Source: Chrysoporthe austroafricana (lineage: Eukaryota; Ascomycota; Sordariomycetes; Diaporthales; Cryphonectriaceae). From it: a DNA stretch of 64,000 nucleotides. The position numbers and the translations under genes were made by a program. The stretch's first letter is position 1; each line of letters opens with the position of its first letter. A model generated the notes under the pieces. The model was not told the DNA's origin. It did no database searches and was given only the letters and a program-made list of their open reading frames with translations. Location of the stretch: positions 1,551,576 to 1,615,575 of the forward strand of contig JYIP02000004.1 of assembly GCA_001051155.2 (NCBI GenBank), written 5' to 3'. Shown piece after piece: positions 46,250 through 56,493 of the stretch.

Positions 46250-46861
46250 ATGGCTCCCATAAACCCCGACCACAACGCTGTCGAGCGTAAGTTCCTTCCC
46301 TTCATCCTTCTGCCTCTCATACTGAGCCAGGGTGCCCCTCTAGGCCAGCTCAAGATGATCCTCCAAATCCTCTACGAGACCATGATCCAGATCGCCACCT
46401 ATGACGCCCACACCGGCCCCTCCGCCGCCGCCACCACCATCAACGGCAACTCGACCCCCCTGCGCCTTGGCCCCTCCAGCACCCCGAGCAGTAGCACGAC
46501 CACTTCCCCGCCGACGCGGGAGGTCCTCGCCACGCAGCTGACCCAGCTCTCCGCCGCGCTGCAGTCCATCCACGCGCTCGCCGCCGAGGCCGGCGACGTG
46601 AACTCACTGTCCGAGGTCCCGCGCGAGCTGATCACGTACGTCGACGGGGGCCGCAACCCGGACATCTACACTCGCGAGTTTGTCGAGCTGGTGCGCCGGG
46701 AGAACCAGCTGATGAAGGGCAAGATGGAGGCCTTCGGGTCCTTCCGGGACGTCCTGGCCCGGGAGATCGCGAGTGCGAACCCCGAGCTGAGGGAGGACGT
46801 GGCCAGGGTCGTGGTAGGCACCGGAGGGGACTGGCCCCCCAAGGCGGATAGCCCGCAGTGA
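46250..46861 (+). CDS. med10: Mediator complex subunit 10
   Basis: MED10 (Nut2 in yeast) is a middle-module subunit of the Mediator complex that couples transcription factors to RNA polymerase II. Exons 46,250-46,286 and 46,344-46,861 give 184 residues, a normal length for fungi. The splice restores VERQLKMILQILYETMIQI, the family's N-terminal helix. The signature VPRELITYVDGGRNPDIYTREFVE is followed by LVRRENQLMKGKMEAF and FRDVLAREI. A Ser/Thr/Pro-rich insert lies between the helices. The 57-bp GT-AG intron is a multiple of three and free of stops, so an unspliced transcript would encode a protein 19 residues longer with the N-terminal helix disrupted. The ATG at 46,250 follows a conventional leader. 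Confidence 0.92.
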   Translation: MAPINPDHNAVERKFLPFILLPLILSQGAPLGQLKMILQILYETMIQIATYDAHTGPSAAATTINGNSTPLRLGPSSTPSSSTTTSPPTREVLATQLTQLSAALQSIHALAAEAGDVNSLSEVPRELITYVDGGRNPDIYTREFVELVRRENQLMKGKMEAFGSFRDVLAREIASANPELREDVARVVVGTGGDWPPKADSPQ

Positions 46862-47863
46862 GGGATGACGAGGTTCGTTATGGAGACATCCCTGTCTGCA
46901 GGACGTTCTCGCCTGTGAGAGTGGAGGCAGAGAGTATCTCGTGACGTATCAGAGCTCTTGACGCACTCCGATTTAGTGTCCTCAGGCCAGGCACGAGGTT
47001 GACTTACAGAGGCTCATCTTCCTAGGAGATTGTGTCACGGGGGCACATCCTACGGCAAGTCAGTCCATGTGAGATAACGCCACGCCGGGTTTCGACGATA
47101 GCGTCGTCGTCGGTCGCTGTGACTGCACAATCGACGTCTTCCATTGGCAATGGGACTATGTGTGCCGAGGAGCATCAGAGGGTGCTGTCATTGCCAAACG
47201 GTGCGAGGTGCCTAAGATGAGCTCTGTCCAAAGGAGAAGAGGCTAGTATCTGGGACGGGCTGAACAAGCTTCGGGCATAACGTGGGCACTCAGTGTATGG
47301 CATGATCATAAGGATCAGAGGGCTCAGTTCCGTCGTTCGGTTGCGCTTTTGGAGTTCAGGGGTTGGACCTGGAAGTGATATCCTGTTTCGCCGACACGAG
47401 GCGAAGCAACCAGACATCAACCCTGTAGATTGTGTCACATTCCAGACACGAGAGCTTCCTACAAACCACGAAAGAGGCTCAAGCTCTCAGTATCAAACGA
47501 GTCCAAATATCGTCAAAAGGTCAGAATTATTTATTTGCCGCTCTACCTCGCACACCATGCGCCGCCCCCTAACCCCGCAATGCAAGTAGGTATATACGCA
47601 GCGCAAGCACCCACCAAACGCTGCCGCCACCCATCGCCAAGATGTGAGTGTGACAGAGAAGACGAGCCACTTGAAGGTACACCTGATACACAATAATCGC
47701 CATCTCTGATCTGTGCGCACCCGTAATAAATACAGAATTGTACCGGCTATTTCACTCTCACTTGTCGCTGTTGCCATCCAGTACAAACAATCGTGTCGAT
47801 TGTCTCAAACGACGAGTTCTCGTCTTGACCTTCAATGCTGCTATCGCTCTCATTGTCGGGGTC
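46862..47863. other. Convergent intergenic region
   Basis: Lies between the 3' ends of MED10 (+) and the gelsolin-repeat gene (-). No gene is recognised; both 3' UTRs are expected here. Confidence 0.5.
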
Positions 47864-50800
47864 CTAGTCCGAGTTGCCCAGCACTTGCAACGCCTGTCCT
47901 AGTGACACAATCTTGAGACTCCTCGCTCTCTTCAAGGTCGATGGTCTTCCTCCAACACCTGCACCAGCATTGGAAGAGTTGCTCGTCGCCATCCGAGTAG
48001 GACTCAAGTCGTCCCGCCACTTGCGGAAGCAACTCCTCATGTCCCGCGGGATGCCTTCCAGGACGACCGTCGAGACAGGTACAAATGGGCGGTCCTCCAT
48101 GCCAGCAGCGAGTATGGCGTACTCCTGCGCGAACTCGAGTGCGTTGTGGAAGGAGGCGTACTGGGATTGCGCGTCCTTTCCGACGATGACGTACATCTCG
48201 AAGAAGGCGTCGAGAACGTAGACCTTGGTAGACAGGAGATCGGATTGGCTGTAGGGGTTGATCTCGGTTATCTTGAAGAGGGTCAGCATTGTGAAATCTG
48301 TCAAGCATATATGTTGGGGAAAGACTTGCCTGTCTTCGAGCTGCTGCATCAGAGCAGAACAGCCTCCCGCAGTACTTATCGTAACTCGGTTTCAGCCTCC
48401 AGTGATCCGCGGAGCTCATCTTCTTTTGGCCATTGAACAAGTCCCAGAATTGTTCTGGCTCTTTGCCTTCCTCAACCTCAACCAACTCGCCCATCAGCGC
48501 GGAGTCCATCCCTATGAGCCTTGCGCAGCTGAGCTCGTCGATGCCGGAACCCTTCCCCTTCCATAGGTAGCACTTGCCCGACTGCGTGATAATGTAGGGA
48601 AAGCCGGAGCACAGCGTCAACGGCGCAAAGTCCACCTCGTCGAAGACAATTTGGCCCAGGTATGAACGTCCGCAGAGCATGTTCGGCGCCAGTGAGTCAT
48701 ACTTGTTGCTTGAGCCGCGTCGAATGATGACAATACCACCGAGAGCTTGGATGAACTCGGCCGTCTCTTTGCCTTGGCTCATCTTGACAAGTGTCCCGCC
48801 CAATGACCGCGCTTCGCGGTTCACGAAAACCTGCGCGTCCTCAATTACCGACGACGGAACCTCATCACCCGCCCAGAAGTATACCTCTTGGACCTTCTTA
48901 CGCGCGGCATTGGTGAATATGTGCGCGCACAGATACATCTCACGCTCAAAAAGCACACGCTCATAATGGCTCGGCACGGGGACTCGCTTGCCCTGTTCCG
49001 TGATTTGGAAGAGCTGCGCCTTTTGCGTCTGTACTGTAGAGCCGCCTTTTGGTCGATTCATCAAGATCTCACCAGCGTCCGTGCGGTAATCCCGCTTCGG
49101 TCGCTCACTACCGAAGAAATCCTTCAGCATGGCAGATACATCCGAGCCACTTTTTGAAGGAGAGCGTGTAGGTGATGTCAATGATGACGGATTTGCAGGT
49201 GCAGCGGGCTCAATCGGCAGCGTCCTTGCCGGAATAGTCTTGGATGGGGAGATTGGAAGCGGGCTCACTGGCTCCAGAACCGGTTTTGGCGGTGGTGCAG
49301 GCTTCTCCGGCTCCTGAGACTTCTCCCGAGGCTTCTCCTGCGGTTTGGAGGGCGTGAGCGATCGAGTGAAGATGGCCGCGCCACTCTTCACAGACATGGC
49401 CGGCTGCGAGTCGACCTTCTCAGAATCTAAAGACTTCTGCGGCGTTGGAGGCCCGCCAAAGGACTTCCTCACGGGTGATGGAGGCTTCGTAGGTTCTGGT
49501 TCACTTTTAAAGGACGGCAGACTTGACTCATCCAAAAACCTTGACATCCTCCTCGCGTCCAATTTGCGGGGAGAGGGACTTCGTGTAGGTGACTCATCCG
49601 TCTTCTTTTCCTCAACCGGCTGCGCCTTTGCAGCAATAGCAGCAACTTGCTCATAAATCCTGTTGGTAGAGCCTGGCGTGGCCTTTACTTTTGACGAATC
49701 CGCCGACGAAGTCACGCCGCTGCTCCGCGGCTTGTCCTCCACTATCGCGCCTGAGACTAGCTCAGTCGGTGACGTTTTGGGAGATTTCGTAGAAATTTTT
49801 GGTGATGCAACCGGTGCCGGGGTTCGTTCTTCAGAAGTGGCAGGCGACTCTACTGGCGCCGCTGCTGCTGGTGATGGTGGTGTTGATGGTCCATTCTTTT
49901 CGACTTGTTTCACCGCGGCCTCCTCAACCCTGGGCGCCGAGGACAACGTAGAAGCGGGCTCTACCAAACTTGAAGCAGGCGGCTTACTTGCCGACGCAGG
50001 AGCCTTCCTGCGAGGACCACGGGCGCGGTTCTTGGTCATGTGTGTCAACTGAGGACCCTGGCCAGGCTCATTTCCCACATCTGACATGCCCGATGCTGAA
50101 GATGTGCCAGATGAACCGGCGGCGGCGGCGGCGCCACCCGCGCCAGGGGGTCCACGAGCTAATAGGCCAGCAAGAGCCGGGTTGAAGCGATTTGCTAATG
50201 CGCTGCCGCCGATTTTATTCGGCAGCTTCCCTGGGGCGCTCTTCTCTTTGGATAATGCTGACAAGGGCGTCGGTTCCTTCTTCTCCGCTTTGGCCGCAGA
50301 CTCTTCATCGGTAACAATTCGACGCGGTGGCTCTGAAGGCTCGGTGGATTTTGACGAGTCCGGAGCCCTTGCAGTCTCCTCGGATGCTAATCCCACAATT
50401 GAAGTACCCCTCGAATGGGAGATGGATTTGGACCGGGATATCGTAGCCCTCCTTGCAATTCCCTCCGGGATGACCTGCTCCTGAGGGGGCTTTACGTTCG
50501 TTGCAACGCCTCGTCCCTCCTCCTTTGCTTGTTTGAAATCCGCCTTCCTCGCCAGTATTGCATCCTTAAACTCGTCCTTCTTCACATATGGCCTGGGTCC
50601 GCCTGTGACGTTCAGGCCTGACTTACCCCTCAGAATATTGTCTTTGAGCTCATCCGGAGCGACGTAATTCTGGGTCGTTGTCTTGCGCAATTTGCCAAAA
50701 ACACTTGCTAATTCATTAGTAGATTCGCCCTTGTCAGCATTACCAAGCGTTGTCCCTCGCGGGCGCAGATTTGCTCTGAAGTCCTTCTTTGGCGGCGTGT

Positions 50801-52954
50801 CCGGCTTCTCCTTGCCCAGCTCGTGCCCGGCCAACGTCCCCCTTCGTTCAGGTTCTTCAGTGGGAGGACTTGATGCTCCAAGGGCCGGGCTTTTGCTAAA
50901 ACCACCATTGCGGAGGCTTGGTGTCAACGGCTTTTCGTTGGTCGGGCTCGGGGTACCAACCGCCGGGCTCTTGTCAAAACCGCCATTGCGGAGGGTCGGC
51001 GTCAACGGCTTTTCGGTGGTTGGACTTGGACCACCTATCGCCTGGCCCTTGCTAAAACCACCAGTGCGGAGGCCTGGTGTCAACGGCTTGTCAGTTCCAA
51101 TGGGCGATGATGTAATGCCGCTAAGACTTGGTTGCTTAACGGTCGTGCCCAGCGGTGCGGGCCGCACGAGACCACCCGTCTTGACCTCATGCTTCTTGAC
51201 AGCAGAGCTTACGCGATCAACATCAACGCTACCATTCCCATTCTTGGCCTTCGCAGCTTTCGCCTTGTTCAATTCTACCATCCATGCCGGCTGATTGCTC
51301 ATAGCTGCTGACTTGGGCTTTGGTAATTCGGGCTGTTTGAGGGCTGCGTCAAGCCAAGAACTCTTGGTCGGACTCCATCTCCGTGGATCCATTGTCCTGG
51401 ATGGGCTCGTCGGGAGGACTTGTTCGACCTCGGCTTCTGGCACTGGTATCTCTGGCTTCGGTGGCGCCGCTCCATTTTCCTTTGATGGCGTTGTGTCAGT
51501 CGTGGAAGAAGGGGCATCTTGAGCATGACTGGACGTGGGTCTAGACGAGTTCTCCCTGGATCGGCTGACGGGACGCGACGTCGTTTCCTGTCCTGGACTG
51601 TTGTTGCCACTCTTATTGTCGTAGCTGTTCCGATCCACGGCCGTGTTTCGGTGTAAACCGGGAGTTGTCACGCTCCATCTCTTGACACTATCTGTTCGCT
51701 TCATCATAGCGCTCTGAACGAATCCACCCATGCCTTTTGTGGGCGACGCAGGTCGAGTAGGCGATGAATTCCCCGTCGTCGACACGTCGTTGCCAACCTG
51801 GATGTCGGCCGGTGGACCAAGCTTCTGCGCGTCGGTCATGGGTAGCAGAGGAGAGCCAATCCTCGAGTTCCTTCGAGAGTCGGCGCGTTCTCTGCCTGCA
51901 TCCCTCTCCTGCTCGGTGGAGGTCGGTCGGGACATGCCAGCTAATTGGGCGCGGCCTGACGGCACATCAACGGTGTCGGGGTCCTCAACCTGACTCTTTC
52001 GGTAGGCAGCCGAGTTTGCGCCTCGATCCGCCGTCTGTCGAAACCATGCAGGATCCTTGGAAGCCAGTGCCTGAGAGATTTGGTCTCGAGAAGGGGTGCG
52101 GTCGGGAGAGGTGCTCTCCGCTGACGAAGCAGACGACCGAGCGGCTGCGTTCTCAGCGGCAACCATGGACAGTGGTCGTGATCTCGGGCCAGGACCTTGA
52201 GAAGGCGGTCTTCTCTGCCAAGAGAGAGTCGGCGTCCGTGCCAACCCGGCGCTCGACGGAGGAGATGTGTAGCTGGCGCTCGAACGCTTCAGGTCAAGAT
52301 CAAGGGGAATCTCGGCCTCCTTGTTAGGAGAGACAGAACGAGCTGACGACAGGTCCATGGGTTCGGCTGACGGCGACGGGATCGTATGGCTTTGTAGAGC
52401 AGCAGAGAGGTCAGGAATAGGGGACGAGGCTGAAGACGGTGCCTCCGTGACTTGCGGTGTCGAATCCTTGCGACGGGCCGACGGTGGTGGGGTGTTGGCA
52501 GGCGAGGACTTCTGAGGGGAGATAGACCTCGCGCGTTCTGTATGACATCGCGCGGTGCAGTCCGTCAGCCATCGATCGGAAGAAGCAGCCACACATAAAC
52601 AATGCGCGGGAAAACAAACACGGCAGGCCAAAACCCAGCCAAGCTGACGTGGGCGTAGATGGCTTCCAGCCCCGCGGCGTCAAGGCCCAGGCCGCCCTGC
52701 CAGACCAGTCCTCGTCAGGGGCCCAACAAGACCGACGAAAACCAGATCCGACTGCGGGCCGGCGAGTGCCTGAGTGGTCACATTTCTTTTCCAGGCGTGT
52801 CCCGCGCGTACGTACCTTCGCGGCGTGCCTGGCGCTCTCTCCTTTGCTGCAGGATCTTTTCCTCAAGCTCTCGAGACCGGGCCTCCTCGTTCTCGTCACG
52901 ACCTTGGTTCAGTTGTTCGACCGATCGCAAGAAGTTGGAGACCTCGTCTGACAT
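47864..52954 (-). CDS. DUF4045/gelsolin-repeat actin-binding protein
   Basis: Three exons, 52,954-52,816, 52,537-48,330 and 48,271-47,864, encode 1,584 residues. Intron 1 (278 bp) is GT-AG. Intron 2 (58 bp) is GC-AG, with donor CAG/GCAAGT, branch CTGAC and acceptor TTCAAG. The N-terminus (MSDEVSNFLRSVEQLNQ) begins a charged helix and then more than 1,000 disordered Ser/Pro/Lys-rich residues (DUF4045), including three 26-residue repeats of KPLTPxLRNGGFSKSPA type. The C-terminal 400 or so residues carry gelsolin-like repeats. One runs around QLFQITEQGK to EVYFWAGDEVPSS, another from PLTLCSGFPYIITQSGKCYLWKGKG. The last starts at RLFCSDAAARRQ, joined by splicing to ITEINPYSQSDL and VYVLDAFFEMYVIVGKDA. 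Known relatives are fungal villin/gelsolin-like proteins thought to act on cortical actin. Actin binding is inferred. Confidence 0.88.
50851..51096 (-). repeat. 78-bp in-frame coding repeat (3 copies)
   Basis: Within the DUF4045/gelsolin gene, three direct repeats of 78 bp (for example CAACGGCTT at 50,925, 51,003 and 51,081 on the plus strand) encode about 26 residues each of the form KPLTPxLRNGGFSKSPAxGxPSPTxE. The unit length is a multiple of three, so copy-number change would keep the frame. Confidence 0.88.
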
Positions 52955-53972
52955 TGTCGGGAGGAGTCGTGGGATGTAGGAGGGGATGCGGAAAAGGGCG
53001 CGCGGGTGCAGGCACAAGTGGCTGGGATTGTTGACTTCGAGGGACAATCGGATTCACCGTGACAGTGACAACAGCAGTGACGGGTCGGCTAATGGCTCCG
53101 GCTGCCAATAAAGACATCGGGTCTGTGGAGCTCAGCTGGGCACGGCGCGGGATTGACACGCATACAGACGCGAGAAGAAGTATGCAGCTGGCAGTAGCCG
53201 TGTGCTGTAACGCTAGAGCCGATGGGCCGCGCAGTAGTGGCGGTGACGGGAGAGTTCAGGCGATGATGCGCGCTCGCTCAGGTAAACTGTCTCGAAGGTC
53301 GCAGATCAACAGGGACGGACGTTGTGTATCCTCGGCCAGGCGCAAACTCAAAATCTCACGATCTCCTTTCCGCAGATCTAGTTTGGTGTTTGGGAGAAGA
53401 ATCCGAGCGAGCGAACCTACATTAGCGCTCCCAGACCAACCCAATGGCAATGCCCGACCAGAATAACGAATGCAGGTCGCTTCCAAGGATCCGAGTTGGG
53501 CGCCGTTTGTCCCCCAGCCTTGGGCCTCTGGCGCCGGATCCAGTTCCAAGGTGTCCAGGCGACGAGGTGGGCGGGACCCACCGGTGTCCGCCCTATGAGC
53601 TGGGGATCCACAGGGGCTTGACAGGGCCCGTTCAGCCGCCAGACCCGCTAAAAATACGCTAACACAAATTACTATGCGTGCTGCTGTATGGTCCGATGCA
53701 CTGCGGCTGTTTCGTTTTCACCCATGGTTTCAATGCGGCATGAAACCATTCCTCCATCAGCAGCCGTGGTGTGTGTGGGTGGATGTGTGTGTGTGCCCAT
53801 TTCTGTCGTACTGCATGCGTAGCGGCCGAGTCTGGGCTCTAGCTGCGCGGTGACGCTGGTGCTCTCTGGCACCGAGAATGTGGTAAACATGGATTCAGTC
53901 TCGCGTCTGAAGCAATCCTTTCGGACTGTTATTTATGGCTTCCCCCTCTTGAATGACAGCGCCGGGTCAGCT
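52955..53972. other. Intergenic between gelsolin-repeat gene and ARL2
   Basis: Both flanking genes are on the minus strand. The region must hold the promoter of the gelsolin-repeat gene and the 3' UTR of ARL2. A short GT-rich run lies at about 53,770-53,795. No other gene is seen. Confidence 0.5.
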
Positions 53973-54761
53973 TCAATACAGGAACAGCCTCGCCTTGGCG
54001 TCTTGGACGACCCATGCCAGCCCCTTCTCGAGGTTCTCGCCCGTCATGGCGCTGCACCGCAGGACGTGCCACTGGTGAGTCCGGATGTTCTTCAGCTTTA
54101 GTGCCTCGAGTATCTCATCTCCTGTCATACACCCTTCAACGTCGGTCTTGTTAGCGAACACGAGAAGGCTGGCACCGGCTAGTCTCTGTTGTCTGGGCGT
54201 CAGCCTCGTAGAAGGCCACCCCAGCTGTGGCTCTGGGACATCGTACCTCTTCCTGCAGCAGGCCGTGTAGTTCGGTCCTGCAATCCTCGATCCTCAGTCG
54301 GTCCGTGGCATCAACCACCCAGATCAGCACATCCGTCTTCTCAAAATAGTTTCTCCAATATGACCGGAGTGTCTTCTGCCCTCCGACGTCCCCTGCAACG
54401 TCTTAGTGGTCACGTCTCTCATCACGATGTGTCTTGACTGTGTGACTGACAGATGTTCAACTTGTATCTGCGCAGAGCGTCAGCACAACCCCCCGGCTCC
54501 GGGAAGCGATTAACGCCATACTCACCCGTCGTAGTCTATGGTCTTGATGATGAAGCCGAGGGTGGGACTGACGGTGTTGACGTCCTCGCCCATGATCTTC
54601 TTGACGATAGTCGTCTTGCCCGCATTATCCAAGCCTCTAGCCGGAACGTCAGCGTCTTGACCGTTTCGAGAGGCCGGCCAGTGGGGTGGGTGGTGGCCTC
54701 ACAGCATCAATATCCTGAGCTCTTTGTCTTTCAGTCTGGCTTTTCTCAATATTGAAAGCAT
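53973..54761 (-). CDS. arl2: ARL2 small GTPase
   Basis: ARL2 (Cin4 in budding yeast, Alp41 in fission yeast) is a GTPase that works with tubulin cofactors in folding and recycling of alpha/beta-tubulin. Five exons were assembled: 54,761-54,703, 54,636-54,526, 54,467-54,451 (only 17 nt), 54,392-54,247 and 54,185-53,973, giving 181 residues. All introns are GT-AG. Motifs: G1 GLDNAGKTT (split by intron 1), switch I SPTLGF, G3 WDVGGQ (Trp codon split by intron 3), G4 NKTD, G5 CSAMTGENL, and a C-terminal RLFLY. The start [14 protein letters not shown] lacks the Gly2 of animal and yeast ARL2 and so any myristoylation site, although ARL2 is generally not myristoylated. The neighbouring divergent gene encodes a GNAT protein. 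The identification is firm. Confidence 0.93.
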
Positions 54762-56493
54762 CTTGGAGATCTGCAGAGCCCTAGTTGTGAGTGAGGCAGG
54801 TTTACTCATGAGCAGAAGTCTCTCAGGGTCACTTGCAGCAATTGAGGTACTTAGGCGCTCTCGAGCTTCAGGGTTCGGGGCACGCTTGTGATTTGCATAC
54901 AAAGCTTCCACCATCACCTAAGACAACATATAGTCAAGACTTATACAAGGGAACAATTCTCTTCATCTACTCTTTCTCATACACCAAAGCACGCTCGCTC
55001 ATATATCTCCTAAATTTGTTTCTCAACATTCCTTGGCTGACGACATGATAGAGAAGCTCAATCAATGGCACATCAAGTCAAGGCTGCCCTCGGATGCCTG
55101 TCTTCTGTACTGGCCTTCCTGCCGAGCAGACAAGTAGATTACAGTTCTGCATGTCCTGAGGGAAACATGAACTGCAGAAAGAAAACAGATATCTGCTCAT
55201 CCTAGAGAAGGCTCCAGCTCATCTTGTTTCTCCTTTTCGTTTGGGGAGTGATGGGTCCTCCTCCCCAAGTCTCACCCTGTTGTGGTTCATCACCCCAGGT
55301 GGTTCAAGGACGGAGAGCACAACTCTCAAAGAGAAAGAACATGATGAGATGCCATCCTTCTACCCTTATCTCCCTCAGACTATCCTCGAAGATGTCTCGA
55401 CATCTTGGGCAGCTTCTCATTTAGGAAGGGACATGCCTGGGCAACTGTATTGTCTAGAACCCATGACGCACCTTTCCTTCCGATCTCTCTCCTCTCCTCT
55501 CGGCACAGACTAACACCACCACCCACCACTCAACACCACGACTAAGCATCACGACTAAGCATTGAGACCACATGATCCCGGATCCCCGCAAGTTCAAGCC
55601 CTGAATTCACACAAACAGATAAAAGGCTCAATGTGTTTTCACCTTCCAGCTCCCACCGAATTCTCCAGCTTGATCTCAATCTCTCACCACTTCTCCCTCC
55701 TTCTCTTTTGTCCTTTCTTGAACAGCACAGCAACCAGCATCAAGAGTCCATCCTGACAGCTACAGTGCTGCTTGTGTACCACTGCCTGCTGCTGCTGATC
55801 TGGCCCAGCATCAAACACTACCGGTATGTCTCAATATTTGCAGTGCTCTTCTAAATCTACCCTGTTGCCCACAAGCATCAGCAGTACCCTTCACCACATC
55901 CTTCCTCTCTCATCCTCCTAACCTCTCTTATCCATCCTCCCTCTACTGCCCCATTGTATGTCCTAGACTTCATTAGATGTCAAGTACCACTTGTCTTCTC
56001 TACTCATGACTACACGCATTATCCTGTCCATCTGCCTGCCTTCCATGAGATATTTGTCGTTCACCTGCTACTTGCTGTGTACCTCTTCATACGCAGTTCT
56101 CTTCCCAAACACATATTCTCAGGCCTCCCTGCTGAGTATCATCATGCTTTGACTGGGGCTGACAGATCCCAGTTCTCCCTGTCGTGACCAGGCCCTGCCC
56201 TGGTGTGGCCATTCCTTTCATCTGTGAGTCCATTCCCACCGAGGCCTGTTCTCATCTTCGCCAAAATCCCTAACCTCATACTGATCATGAAGAAAGGTTT
56301 GATCCGAGTACCGGCTTGGCAGAGACTGATCCTCTCTTTCTCTCCACCTTCAACATTCTAGGAAGGTGCTCAATTCTCATTTTAAAACAAAGACTTTGCC
56401 GGGCATCAGCAGTGTATGAAAGCTCACCTGAAATCCTTCCAACACTGGCCTTGAAGTAAGCCTCTTGTTTTCTATCTTGGTCCTCTCTTCAAA
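54762..56493. promoter_or_regulatory. Divergent promoter region, ARL2 and GNAT gene
   Basis: A 1.7-kb region between divergently transcribed genes. The right part (about 55,500-56,480) is strongly pyrimidine-rich on the plus strand (many CTCTCC, TTCTCC and CTTCTCTT runs), as in many highly transcribed fungal promoters and leaders. It contains several short ATG frames (for example 55,954-56,187) that would act as upstream ORFs if the leader is long. The transcription start is not fixed. Confidence 0.5.

Noticed and set aside
48272..48400. A 78-bp GT-AG intron (donor GTACTG) in place of the GC-AG intron of the gelsolin gene.
   Set aside because: It would remove the RLFCSD segment that matches the conserved start of a gelsolin repeat.
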